Source: an uncultured Collinsella sp. (GTDB lineage Bacteria; Actinomycetota; Coriobacteriia; Coriobacteriales; Coriobacteriaceae). From it: DNA of 39,869 nt. Below the pieces are notes generated by a model. That model saw nothing but the letters and a program-made list of their open reading frames with translations. It made no database searches and was not told the origin of the DNA. Location: the NCBI GenBank assembly GCA_900541185.1, contig UQIQ01000013.1, positions 1 through 39,869 of the forward strand. Reading direction: 5' to 3'. Below, piece after piece: positions 24,075-31,799 of the stretch; the first letter of the stretch is position 1; each line of letters starts with the position of its first letter. A program made the translations under genes and the position numbers.

Positions 24075-24839
24075 TTACCAACCGGTGTAGTAGTCGGTGG
24101 TTCCGGCGGCGCAGCCGGAGTCATAGACCTTGCAATCACCCTTGGAGCCCGTAAAGGTCGAGCCCTGGGCCATATCGCCCGCGGCAACAACGTAATAGCC
24201 GTCGGAATCGCGCCAGAAGCCCTCAGAATCCTGAGTCCATTCGCCCGTGCGATAGTGATAAAGCACATTGCTGCTGTAATAGGTCTCGCGGCGCCCGTTG
24301 TAGTTATTGACACCCGCAGAGCGCGTCAGGCCCGATCCGTTCGTGCAGGACGCGGCAGACGCGTAGGACGGAGTGTAACCGGCGTTGTAGTACGAAGCCT
24401 CGGCAGCCTCCGCCTCGGCGGCAGCCTCGAGCGCTTCGCGCTTGGCATCCTCAAGCGCAGTGCGCAGCTCATCGAGCTCGGTCGACTTGGCGTCGACCTC
24501 CCCCATCGTCAACAGGCTACCCGCACCGTCGATGCAACCCTGCAGCACAGCACGCTCGTCATCGGTAGCATAGTCGCCATACATATTCATAATGATCTGA
24601 GCGCGCATCTCAAGGGAATCGCGCTTGGCCTCCATCGAGGCGTTCCACTCCTGCATGGAACCATAACCATCGCCGCGATAGTCAACGGGCTGCACCAGCG
24701 TCGCCTCGGACGGCGTAGGTCCAACCGTATCGGATAGTGTTGCCGCGTGGGCATCGGTTGCACCGGCGCCCGCCAAAAGTGCCACGGTCAGAGCGGCGGA
24801 AAGGGCGGCGGCTTTCGGTTTTCGTGAATCGATCCTCAT
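24075..24839 (-). CDS. Secreted protein with coiled coil and C-terminal 3D-like domain
   Basis: A 254-residue exported protein. Residues 1-32 form a signal peptide (basic MRIDSRKPK, hydrophobic core, DAHA cleavage site). Residues about 60-145 are helical, with an Ala/Glu-rich coiled coil (LEDAKREALEAAAEAEAAEA). A Tyr/Ser/Asn-rich linker leads to a C-terminal part (YYVVAAGDMAQGSTFTG then CKVYDSGCAAGTTDYYTGW) whose layout recalls the 3D / double-psi barrel domain of cell-wall proteins: AVA, GT, G, D.G, D.Y. ATG 24839 has GGAGG 12 bases upstream. Peptidoglycan binding or cleavage is an inference. Confidence 0.75.
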   Translation of the reverse strand: MRIDSRKPKAAALSAALTVALLAGAGATDAHAATLSDTVGPTPSEATLVQPVDYRGDGYGSMQEWNASMEAKRDSLEMRAQIIMNMYGDYATDDERAVLQGCIDGAGSLLTMGEVDAKSTELDELRTALEDAKREALEAAAEAEAAEASYYNAGYTPSYASAASCTNGSGLTRSAGVNNYNGRRETYYSSNVLYHYRTGEWTQDSEGFWRDSDGYYVVAAGDMAQGSTFTGSKGDCKVYDSGCAAGTTDYYTGW

Positions 24840-25050
24840 GTAGCTAGAAACCTCCGTAGTGCGTTTTTGCTGCGTTTGAGCTGCGTGTGATTCGATCGCG
24901 CTGCATAGTACCCCGAGCAAATCGCGACCTGCGGTTTTACTCAAAAGGCGCACGTCAATTGCGTAAAACTCACATCCTCTTAACAGGAGTTTTCCACATC
25001 TCGATTGCATAAAGCATGCCAAAAACCCTGTTTTTGCACCCGCTCTATGC

Positions 25051-25091
25051 AAAAAAGGCGCCTGTGCAACCATTGTTCGCACAGGCGCCTT
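25051..25091 (-). terminator. Rho-independent terminator of metY
   Basis: A perfect 13-bp stem AAGGCGCCTGTGC (25055-25067) with 25079-25091, 11-base loop, followed on the minus strand by TTTTTT (25051-25056). It is 61 bases after the metY stop. Confidence 0.92.
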
Positions 25092-25151
25092 GAGCAGGCA
25101 TTTTATGCAGTTATACCTATCGAGTCGCAAGGGGTCCTTGCACAAGTCGCC

Positions 25152-26462
25152 TTACTCGTCCAGCGCGGCGAAGGCCTGCTTCAGATCCCAAATGATATCC
25201 TCGGCGTTCTCGGTACCGATGGAAAGACGGATCGTGGAGGGCGTGATGTTCTGCTCGGCGAGCTCCTCGGCAGAGAGCTGGGAGTGCGTAGTGGTAGCCG
25301 GGTGCACGACGAGCGACTTGACGTCGGCCACGTTGGCGAGCAGCGAGAAGACCTGCAGATGGTCGATGAACTTCCAAGCCGCCTCCTGGCCACCCTTAAT
25401 CTCAAAGGTAAAGATCGAGGCACCGCCGTTGGGGAAGTACTTCTGATAGAGCTCGTGATCGGGGTGCTCAGACAGGCTCGGGTGGTTCACCTTGGCGACA
25501 TGGCTATCACCAGCCAGGAACTCAACGACCTTCTTGGTGTTCTCGACATGACGGTCAACGCGCAGCGACAGAGTCTCGGTGCCCTGGAGCAGGACCCAGG
25601 CGTTGAACGGGCTGATGCAGGCGCCCTCGTCACGCAGCAGGATGGCGCGGACATAGGTTGCGAAGGCGGCGGGACCGGCAGCCTCGGCAAACGAGACGCC
25701 ATGGTAGGAGGGGTTGGGCTCGGCGATCTGCTCATACTTGCCGCTCGCCTTCCAATCGAAGTTACCGCCGTCGACGATCACACCGCCCAGCGAGGTGCCG
25801 TGGCCGCCGATAAACTTGGTTGCGGAGTGGACGACGATGTTGGCACCATGCTCCAGCGGACGGAACAGATACGGGGTGCCGAAGGTGTTGTCGACGACAA
25901 CCGGTAAACCGTGCTTCTTGGCGATCTCGGAGATGGCGTCGATATTGGGGATGTCAGAATTGGGGTTGCCGAGCGTCTCGAGGTAGATGACCGTGGTGTT
26001 GTCCTTGATGGCGCCCTCGACCTCGTCCAGGTTGTGGGCATCGACGAAGGTGGTCTCGACGCCAAACTGGGAGAGCGTATGCTCCAGCAGGTTGTAGGAG
26101 CCACCGTAGATGGTCTTCTGAGCCACCACGTGGTCACCGGCCTGGGCAAGAGCCTGCAGGGTATAGGTGATGGCAGCAGCACCGGAGGCGACGGCAAGAC
26201 CTGCCACACCACCCTCGAGTGCGGCGATACGGTCCTCGAAGACGCCCTGGGTGGAGTTGGTCAGACGGCCGTAGATGTTACCGGCGTCGGCAAGACCAAA
26301 GCGATCGGCGGCGTGCTGGGAGTTGCGGAACACATAGCTCGTGGTCTGGTAGATAGGCACGGCGCGGGAGTCGGATGCGGGATCGGCGCTCTCCTGGCCA
26401 ACGTGAAGCTGCAGGGTATCGAAACCAAAGGTGTGCTCGGGGTTGTTGATGAACTGGCTCAT
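25152..26462 (-). CDS. metY: O-acetylhomoserine sulfhydrylase (MetY)
   Basis: A 436-residue PLP enzyme of the Cys/Met metabolism family that joins O-acetylhomoserine with sulfide (or methanethiol) to make homocysteine (or methionine). It has the N-terminal FGFDTLQLHVGQ, YGRLTNSTQ, the PLP stack SGAAAITYTLQAL, LETLGNPNSDIPN, VVDNTFGTPYLFRP and the PLP lysine Lys216 in VHSATKFIGGHG. The length is that of MetY rather than MetB. ATG 26462 follows AAGGAG. A divergent LysR gene, a leader ORF and a hairpin lie upstream, indicating regulation by sulfur status. Confidence 0.94.
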   Translation of the reverse strand: MSQFINNPEHTFGFDTLQLHVGQESADPASDSRAVPIYQTTSYVFRNSQHAADRFGLADAGNIYGRLTNSTQGVFEDRIAALEGGVAGLAVASGAAAITYTLQALAQAGDHVVAQKTIYGGSYNLLEHTLSQFGVETTFVDAHNLDEVEGAIKDNTTVIYLETLGNPNSDIPNIDAISEIAKKHGLPVVVDNTFGTPYLFRPLEHGANIVVHSATKFIGGHGTSLGGVIVDGGNFDWKASGKYEQIAEPNPSYHGVSFAEAAGPAAFATYVRAILLRDEGACISPFNAWVLLQGTETLSLRVDRHVENTKKVVEFLAGDSHVAKVNHPSLSEHPDHELYQKYFPNGGASIFTFEIKGGQEAAWKFIDHLQVFSLLANVADVKSLVVHPATTTHSQLSAEELAEQNITPSTIRLSIGTENAEDIIWDLKQAFAALDE

Positions 26463-26516
26463 GATGATCTCCTTGATCGAACAAAAGTTAATAAATTAGA
26501 GAGAAGTAAGTCGCTG

Positions 26517-26549
26517 TCTCCTGATCACGCCGACGGGCGCAAACAGGAG
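26517..26549 (-). promoter_or_regulatory. Two-tier hairpin overlapping the end of the metY leader ORF
   Basis: On the transcript CUCCUG (26544-26549) pairs with CAGGAG (26517-26522), and inside it CGCC pairs with GGCG around a four-base loop, separated by symmetric four-base internal loops. The leader stop codon (26525-26527) lies in the 3' internal loop, so a ribosome finishing the leader peptide would disrupt the stem. Confidence 0.5.
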
Positions 26550-26578
26550 CCCGGCATTCGTCTTGGTAAGCATTTCAT
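26525..26578 (-). CDS. Candidate 17-residue leader peptide upstream of metY
   Basis: A short frame encoding MKCLPRRMPGSCLRPSA between the metY promoter and metY. It has an excellent ribosome site, AAAGGAGG, seven bases before ATG 26578. Two cysteine codons (3 and 12) and one run of two arginines are present. Its end overlaps the hairpin at 26517-26549. Cysteine-containing leader peptides upstream of sulfur genes are known in Actinobacteria, where ribosome pausing controls the downstream genes. Expression here is inferred. Confidence 0.5.
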   Translation of the reverse strand: MKCLPRRMPGSCLRPSA

Positions 26579-26646
26579 ATGCGGGCCTCCTTTCGCATCC
26601 CGGTTCCGTGGTCGGTTTAATTACCTACCGCCTTTGTGTGTTTTGA

Positions 26647-26675
26647 ATAGTACGAGCATTGTTTCGCTCGGTCAA
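26647..26675 (-). promoter_or_regulatory. metY: metY promoter
   Basis: Minus-strand TTGACC (26670-26675), 17-base spacer, TACTAT (26647-26652). The spacer carries an inverted repeat CGAGC-8-GCTCG. Start site expected near 26640, giving a leader of about 178 bases. Confidence 0.75.
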
Positions 26676-26695
26676 TCACTTAAAAGCGCTAACCT

Positions 26696-26716
26696 GTTAT
26701 CGGTTTTGTAGATAAC
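26696..26716. promoter_or_regulatory. LysR-type operator between metY and the regulator gene
   Basis: A perfect inverted repeat GTTATC-9-GATAAC containing the T-N11-A motif of LysR regulators. Its centre (26706) is about 66 bases upstream of the predicted metY start site, the usual activator position, and 30 bases before the regulator start codon, fitting autorepression. Confidence 0.65.
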
Positions 26717-26735
26717 GCTCAAAAGGACGGCGCCG

Positions 26736-27638
26736 ATGACCCTCCAGCAGCTTCGTTTTCTGATCGCCGTGGCAGAGTCCGGCTCAATCAACGCCGCAGC
26801 TCAGCGCCTCTATACCGCTCAGTCCAACATCTCAAACGCCGTCAAAAGCCTGGAGCAGGAACTCCACCTGGAGATCTTCACGCGCTCCAGCCGCGGCGTC
26901 ACGCTCACCAACGACGGCACCGAGCTTTTGGGTTATGCACGCCAGGTCGTAGAGCAGGCCGACATGCTTGAGGCCCGCTACGAGGACGGCGGTACCCCGC
27001 AAGCCCGCCTCGCCATTTCCGCCCAGCACTACGCCTTTTCGGTCGAGGCCTTTGTCAACGTAGTCGAGCGCTGCCGCGACAGCAAGTTCGAGTTCATCAT
27101 GCGCGAGACCACCACATCGCAGATCATCGATGACGTCCGCGCGTTTCGCAGCGACATCGGCATCCTCTATCTGGACGACTTTAACGTCCGCGTTCTGCAG
27201 AAGGCTTTTGCCGATGCGCGCGCGAGCTTCCATCCCCTATTCGACGCGACGGTCCACGTCTTCGTTAGCGAGCGCCACCCGCTTGCCCGCCGCCCGCAGC
27301 TGTCCCTTGCCGACCTCACACCATATACGCGCTACAGCTTTGAGCAAGGCACCTCGAACTCCTTCTATTACGCCGAGGAACCTTTTAGCTATATCCCTTG
27401 CGACCGCAACATACGAATCTCGGACCGCGGAACACTTACTAACTTACTTATCACGTCGAACGGTTACACCCTGTCGACCGGTGTCCTCTCCAATGAAATG
27501 CAATGGGGTATGGCATCGATCCCGTTAGCAGACGCCCCAACGATGCACGTAGGCTATATCATGCACGACGAGCGCAAGCCCTCTCCCCTCTTGCAGCAAT
27601 ACCTCGACGAGCTCAACTGCATCATCCATGCCAACTAA
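26736..27638 (+). CDS. LysR-family transcriptional regulator, divergent from metY
   Basis: A 300-residue LTTR. The N-terminal winged helix is MTLQQLRFLIAVAESGSINAAAQRLYTAQSNISNAVKSLEQEL, with a linker helix and a periplasmic-binding-like co-inducer domain (residues about 90-300). Four spaced motifs of the co-inducer fold are recognisable (FIMRETTTSQIIDDV, DIGILYL, FVSERHPLA, DRGTLTNLLITSNGYTLSTG). ATG 26736 has AAAAGGA upstream. It most likely senses a sulfur metabolite such as O-acetylserine, O-acetylhomoserine or sulfide and controls metY through the site at 26696-26716. Confidence 0.92.
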   Translation: MTLQQLRFLIAVAESGSINAAAQRLYTAQSNISNAVKSLEQELHLEIFTRSSRGVTLTNDGTELLGYARQVVEQADMLEARYEDGGTPQARLAISAQHYAFSVEAFVNVVERCRDSKFEFIMRETTTSQIIDDVRAFRSDIGILYLDDFNVRVLQKAFADARASFHPLFDATVHVFVSERHPLARRPQLSLADLTPYTRYSFEQGTSNSFYYAEEPFSYIPCDRNIRISDRGTLTNLLITSNGYTLSTGVLSNEMQWGMASIPLADAPTMHVGYIMHDERKPSPLLQQYLDELNCIIHAN

Positions 27639-27737
27639 CTGTCGGAAGACGGGGTAGAAATCGTAGATTGCTAGCCCCCGGCGGGCATGGCGCTACAATG
27701 GTCACTCACACGAAACGTACCCAACGAAAGGAACCAT

Positions 27738-28223
27738 GTGAAGGTCATCATCTACACCGACGGCTCGGCCCGATCAAATCCGGGACGCGGCGGCTACGGC
27801 GCCGTACTCAAATACACCAACCCCGCCGGCAAGACCTTCACCTCCGAGCTTTCACGCGGCTACGCCAAGACCACCAACAACCGTATGGAACTCATGGCGG
27901 TCATCGTGGCGCTCGAGGTGCTCAACCGCCCCTGCGAGGTCGAAGTCCATTCCGATTCGCAGTACGTCGTCAACGCCTTCAACAAGCACTGGATCGACGG
28001 CTGGAAAAAGCGCGGATGGAAAACCGCCAACAAGCAGCCCGTCAAGAACCGCGACCTGTGGGAGCGCCTGCTTGCCGCCAAAAGCAAGCATAAGGTGGAG
28101 TTCATCTGGGTTAAGGGTCACGCCGGCCACGAGCTCAACGAGCGCTGCGATGAGCTCGCAACCACGGCGGCCGACGGCAGCAACCTCGATATCGACACCG
28201 GCTTTAACGAGAGCGACCTGTAA
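27738..28223 (+). CDS. rnhA: Ribonuclease HI
   Basis: A 161-residue RNase H that cleaves RNA in RNA-DNA hybrids. The four acidic catalytic residues lie in YTDGSARSNPG (Asp7), NNRMELMAVI, HSDSQYVVNAF and ERCDELA; the basic handle KKRGWKTANKQPVKNRDLW and the histidine in KGHAGHELNE are also present. GTG 27738 follows AAAGGA; the upstream ATG at 27687 gives an extension that no family member has. Confidence 0.95.
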   Translation: MKVIIYTDGSARSNPGRGGYGAVLKYTNPAGKTFTSELSRGYAKTTNNRMELMAVIVALEVLNRPCEVEVHSDSQYVVNAFNKHWIDGWKKRGWKTANKQPVKNRDLWERLLAAKSKHKVEFIWVKGHAGHELNERCDELATTAADGSNLDIDTGFNESDL

Positions 28224-28296
28224 TAGCGTTTTCGCGCAGCTTTATATCCCCACGCGCTACACTCATCCTGTAGACCAAACAACGCAAGGGGGACGT

Positions 28297-29403
28297 ATGC
28301 TGCGCATCGCGACCATCGGCACATCCATGATCACCGACGACTTTATCCAAGTCGTCAACGCCAACGACCAAGCCGCGTTTGTGGGCACGCTCTCGCGCGA
28401 TGCCGAGCGCGGCGCCGCCTTTACCGCCGAACACGGCGGCGAGCGTAACTTCACCGCACTTGACGAGCTTGCGTCCGCCGTCGACGTCGACGCCGTCTAT
28501 ATCGGCAGCCCTAACGCACTTCACCACGAGCAGGCCCTTGCCTGCATCGCCGGTGGCAAGCATGTCATCGTCGAGAAACCCTTCTGCGCCACCGAAGCGC
28601 AGGCGCTGGAAGTCTTCCGCGCTGCCGAGGCAGCAGGTGTCGTGGCCCTCGAGGCCATGCGTCCCCTCCACGATCCCGCCTTCCACGCCATCGAGGACGC
28701 CCTGGGCGAGATCGCCCCCATCCGCCGCGCCTCATTGCGCTTTGGCAAGTATTCCTCGCGCTACAACGAGATTCTCGCGGGACGCGCCACCAATATCTTC
28801 GACTGCAATATGGCATCGGGTTCCCTCATGGACATTGGCGTCTACGCCGTCGAGCCCATGGTCGAGATTTTCGGCATGCCCTCCGGCCTTACGAGCATGA
28901 CTACTCTGCTCGACCCCACCACGCGACAGCTCACGCACGGCCCCATCGACGGCTGCGGTTCCATCCTCGCCAGCTATGGCGGAGGCCGCATCTCCGTCGA
29001 GCTCGCGCACTCCAAAATTACGAATGACCTGCTGCCCTCGCAGATCGAAGGCGAGCGTGGCACTATCCAGATCGACCATCTGTCCACGCCCCGCAACGTC
29101 CGCATCGACTATCGCGGCGATGTCGTACGCGGCTCAGCGACCGAGGCACCGCGCGAACAGGGCGACAACGGCCGCGTGCTCGACCTGCCCAAATCGAGCA
29201 ACACTATGGAATACGAACTCACAGACTTTATCACCGCCATCGATGGCATCGATAACGTTAAGGAAGAGATTTGGGAGACCCCGGCGGGACGCCACGAGCT
29301 TGGCCACTACCGCGATGTCACGCTCGTCTCACTACGCATCATGGATGCCGTGCGTCAGCAGGCCGGCATAACCTTCCCGGCCGACGCAGGCAAGCAGGCA
29401 TAG
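28297..29403 (+). CDS. Gfo/Idh/MocA-family oxidoreductase
   Basis: A 368-residue NAD(P)-dependent dehydrogenase, a second member of the family in this window. The cofactor loop MLRIATIGTSMITDDFI departs from the usual GxGxxG (it reads GTSMIT), the catalytic EKPFCATEAQA is intact, and the C-terminal domain contains SLMDIGVYAVEPMVEIFG. ATG 28297 follows AAGGGGG. It is 2 bases from the acylphosphatase gene, so the two are co-transcribed. Substrate unknown. Confidence 0.9.
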   Translation: MLRIATIGTSMITDDFIQVVNANDQAAFVGTLSRDAERGAAFTAEHGGERNFTALDELASAVDVDAVYIGSPNALHHEQALACIAGGKHVIVEKPFCATEAQALEVFRAAEAAGVVALEAMRPLHDPAFHAIEDALGEIAPIRRASLRFGKYSSRYNEILAGRATNIFDCNMASGSLMDIGVYAVEPMVEIFGMPSGLTSMTTLLDPTTRQLTHGPIDGCGSILASYGGGRISVELAHSKITNDLLPSQIEGERGTIQIDHLSTPRNVRIDYRGDVVRGSATEAPREQGDNGRVLDLPKSSNTMEYELTDFITAIDGIDNVKEEIWETPAGRHELGHYRDVTLVSLRIMDAVRQQAGITFPADAGKQA

Positions 29404-29405
29404 CG

Positions 29406-29816
29406 ATGGGCCTCTTCGATACGTTCTTCTCCAGCGTCACCGGCGGCAGTCGAGAGCCTCAAAAACCGTCAAACGTCGAGCTCGAGCTGCGCCGCAGGCT
29501 TACCGTGCTTGCAAGCGACGAGGCCACTCAAGACACTCCCCTGCGTTATTTCCTGCGCTGGGCGGGGCAAGTCCAAGGCGTTGGTTTTCGCTTTACCAAC
29601 ACCAACCTCGCACAGGCACGCGCACTCACCGGCTGGGTGCGTAACATGGAAGACGGCTCAGTCGAGATGGAGATACAGGGAGCTCCGGCAGACATCCTAT
29701 CTCATCTCGAGGCGCTTCATGCCTCCTACGAGCGCATGGGAACGCGTTTTCGCCTTGTAGATGCCCAGGTCCGAGCCCCACTTGCCAATGAAGACGGTTT
29801 CAGTCCTCATTATTAG
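29406..29816 (+). CDS. Acylphosphatase-domain protein
   Basis: A 136-residue protein. Residues about 45-130 are a complete acylphosphatase domain: RYFLRWAGQVQGVGFRFT with the phosphate-binding arginine, and LTGWVRNMEDGSVEMEIQG with the catalytic asparagine. It hydrolyses acyl phosphates such as acetyl phosphate. The first 44 residues (including GGSREPQKPS and a charged helix) are an extension not found in the normal 90-residue enzyme. ATG 29406 lies two bases after the preceding stop and relies on coupling; no strong ribosome site is visible. Confidence 0.88.
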   Translation: MGLFDTFFSSVTGGSREPQKPSNVELELRRRLTVLASDEATQDTPLRYFLRWAGQVQGVGFRFTNTNLAQARALTGWVRNMEDGSVEMEIQGAPADILSHLEALHASYERMGTRFRLVDAQVRAPLANEDGFSPHY

Positions 29817-29877
29817 TATTGTGTGCTAAATACGGTATCATTTACCTACGACCGTTGATAGAAAAGAGGCGAGGCGC

Positions 29878-30258
29878 ATGGCGGTGCAAAGAAGGAATAC
29901 CAAGCAGCGAAAGCTGGTTCTTGACGCCGTGCGCCAAAGCTATAACCATCCCACCGCCGACGAAATCTACAACGTCGTGCGCACGCAGGATGACAAAATC
30001 AGCCGCGGTACGGTCTACCGCAACCTCAATCTCTTGGCTGACGCCGGCGAGATCCTCTCCATCAAGACGCCGGGCGGCAGCCGCTTCGATCGCACGACCG
30101 AGCCGCACGCACATATCATCTGCACCTCATGCAGCCGCGTCATCGACGTACCGCTCCCCTTCGATGCCCAGCTCGACGCCAAAGCGTCCGAGCAAATCGG
30201 CTGGCACGTCACGTCGCACTACACCATCTTCGAGGGTCTCTGCCCCGACTGCCGGTAG
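29878..30258 (+). CDS. Fur/PerR-family metalloregulator
   Basis: A 126-residue Fur-family repressor. The winged helix runs through NTKQRKLVLDAVRQSYNHPTADEIYNVVR and GTVYRNLNLLADAGEI; EPHAHIICTSC and GLCPDC give the structural zinc site (CxxC pairs). The C-terminal tail of Fur is missing and the metal-binding histidines HAH are present, closer to PerR in size. ATG 29878 follows GAGGCGAGG. A dyad GTATT-8-AATAC (29816-29833) upstream may be an operator. It could answer to peroxide, iron or zinc. Confidence 0.92.
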   Translation: MAVQRRNTKQRKLVLDAVRQSYNHPTADEIYNVVRTQDDKISRGTVYRNLNLLADAGEILSIKTPGGSRFDRTTEPHAHIICTSCSRVIDVPLPFDAQLDAKASEQIGWHVTSHYTIFEGLCPDCR

Positions 30259-30352
30259 ATGTTTGGAACATGCCTTAAAATCCACCTTTCCGCACTTTGC
30301 AGCAAAAAGTAGATTCCTAGACATGTCCCAAATGTCTACTCAGCAAGTAGAC
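30255..30352. repeat. Inverted repeat between convergent fur-like and Cof genes
   Basis: Arms 30255-30272 (GTAGATGTTTGGAACATG) and 30322-30339 match in 15 of 18 positions when inverted, and a second hairpin GTCTACT-5-AGTAGAC (30334-30352) overlaps the right arm. The element covers both stop codons. It may be a small mobile-type repeat that also ends transcription. Confidence 0.55.
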
Positions 30353-31133
30353 GACGCAGCTCTTCTTCGACCGTGCGCACGTAGCGGACGCGGTCGTTAA
30401 TGCCACGCATAGAGGGATTGCAGCTCTCCATCAGATAGGGATGGCCCACGACGTTGAGCATGTCGCGATCGTTCTCATTGTCGCCAAACGCCATCATCTC
30501 ATCGGGCGAAATACCCAGGGCACGACCGTAATCGGCAAGCGCGGAGCCCTTGCCCGAACCGAAACCGATAAAGTCCGTCCATTCGGTTCCCGACGTCATC
30601 ACGTCAACACGGTCGCTAAAGAGGCGCTCGAAATACTCCAGGGCCGCCGGCTGATCCACCTCGGGCATCTGGAAGGCAATCTTAATGACGTCCTCGTCGA
30701 TGTCCTCGGGGCGGTCGACCACCGCCACATCGCAGTGGACCTCATAGCACAAATGGTCGACGAACGCATCGTTGCCGCTCATGGTGTAGAGGTGTCCCTC
30801 ACACGAAAGGGTCACGTCGGCATGGGGATACGCAACCACGGCATTCGCGATATCCATAGCAAGGCTACGCTCCATGGAGCGCTTGACAACGGCACGCCCC
30901 TCGCTCATCACCAGGGCTCCGTTCTCGCATACATAGGCGAGCTCATCGGCCACCGGGGTAAACAGATAGCGCAAGCTCGCATATTGACGACCGCTCGCCG
31001 GCATAAACACGATACCGCGACGATGCAGTTCATCGATGAGCTCAAAGGCCTCGGAACGCGGCTCGCGCTCCCCCGGATGCAGCAACGTGCCGTCCAAATC
31101 GCATGCAATCAGCTTGATTCCCTCAAGACCCAT
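30336..31133 (-). CDS. Cof-type HAD-IIB phosphatase
   Basis: A 265-residue HAD-IIB hydrolase: motif I LIACDLDGTLLHP at residues 7-19, motif II FMPASGRQYASL, a C2B cap in the middle, and motif III MMAFGDNENDRDMLNVVGHPYLMESC. It resembles the YbjI/YidA-like sugar-phosphate or FMN phosphatases. ATG 31133 is used because GGGGGGA precedes it; an in-frame ATG at 31148 has none. It stands apart from its upstream neighbour by a hairpin at 31163-31207. Confidence 0.9.
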   Translation of the reverse strand: MGLEGIKLIACDLDGTLLHPGEREPRSEAFELIDELHRRGIVFMPASGRQYASLRYLFTPVADELAYVCENGALVMSEGRAVVKRSMERSLAMDIANAVVAYPHADVTLSCEGHLYTMSGNDAFVDHLCYEVHCDVAVVDRPEDIDEDVIKIAFQMPEVDQPAALEYFERLFSDRVDVMTSGTEWTDFIGFGSGKGSALADYGRALGISPDEMMAFGDNENDRDMLNVVGHPYLMESCNPSMRGINDRVRYVRTVEEELRRLLAE

Positions 31134-31162
31134 ATGCTTTCCCCCCAAAGCACCTCATCAAC

Positions 31163-31207
31163 AGTAAGACGGACTTTGAATAGCTGCCTCTCAAAGTCCG
31201 TCTTACT
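31163..31207. repeat. Perfect 17-bp hairpin without U-tract
   Basis: 31163-31179 and 31191-31207 are exact inverted copies (AGTAAGACGGACTTTGA) with an 11-base loop. No run of T follows on the minus strand, along which both neighbouring genes are read, so it may be a processing site or a repeat element rather than a simple terminator. Confidence 0.7.
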
Positions 31208-31217
31208 CATACGCACG

Positions 31218-31796
31218 TTAACCGCGCGCCTTTTTTACGATCGTAAAGTCGGGAGCCATACTCACAACGGCATCCGCCGCACTCGACGCAAAGCGCCGGT
31301 CCGCATCGAGTTCACGGGTAACCACCGAGAGCCAAACGCCCTCGACGCCCCGGAGCATGCGGCCCAAAACAGGCTGCACCGGCGTATACATGCGCACGGT
31401 ATACTCGTCCGAATCGCCTCGGAAAAGCGGCGCGTGCATATTGCCGATCTCCCAGCACGCATGCGCGAGCGCAATCGGGTCCATGCGGTCGACTTCGACC
31501 AAATAAACCTCGGCACTGCGCAGGCGCACGACAACCGCCACGGGCACCATGCCCGAACGGTCGATGGCGAGCACGTCGCCGTCGACAAGACGACCGCCGT
31601 CGGCAGCATCCAGCCGAACATCGACCGTGCGCCCCAGCTCCGTCACACCCACAAACGCGCGCGTGTCAGCCTGGTCCCAATCGAGCAGTAGCTCGTCAAC
31701 TTCAAAGACGCCGCCCAAATTCCGGCGGAGCAGGAGTTCATAGGACGGATCGTTGAGATTTCCCAAGCATGTCGTCGAAACCAAGCGCTCGGGCAT
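31218..31796 (-). CDS. UreE-like metallochaperone (orphan)
   Basis: A 192-residue protein with the two-domain plan of the urease nickel chaperone UreE: an N-terminal beta domain with RLDAADGGRLVDGDVLAIDR and a C-terminal ferredoxin-like domain with DPIALAHACWEIGNMHAPLF, which keeps the conserved histidine of the GNxH motif, and PVLGRMLRGVEGVW. There is no His-rich tail and no urease or other ure gene. ATG 31796 starts three bases after the SlyD-like stop and uses GAGGG inside the end of that gene. The tight pairing suggests metal transfer to another enzyme. Confidence 0.7.
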   Translation of the reverse strand: MPERLVSTTCLGNLNDPSYELLLRRNLGGVFEVDELLLDWDQADTRAFVGVTELGRTVDVRLDAADGGRLVDGDVLAIDRSGMVPVAVVVRLRSAEVYLVEVDRMDPIALAHACWEIGNMHAPLFRGDSDEYTVRMYTPVQPVLGRMLRGVEGVWLSVVTRELDADRRFASSAADAVVSMAPDFTIVKKARG

Positions 31797-31799
31797 ACT

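Noticed and set aside
26463..26640. SAM riboswitch upstream of metY
   Set aside because: No conserved SAM-I or SAM-II core was found; the leader is explained by a short ORF and a hairpin.
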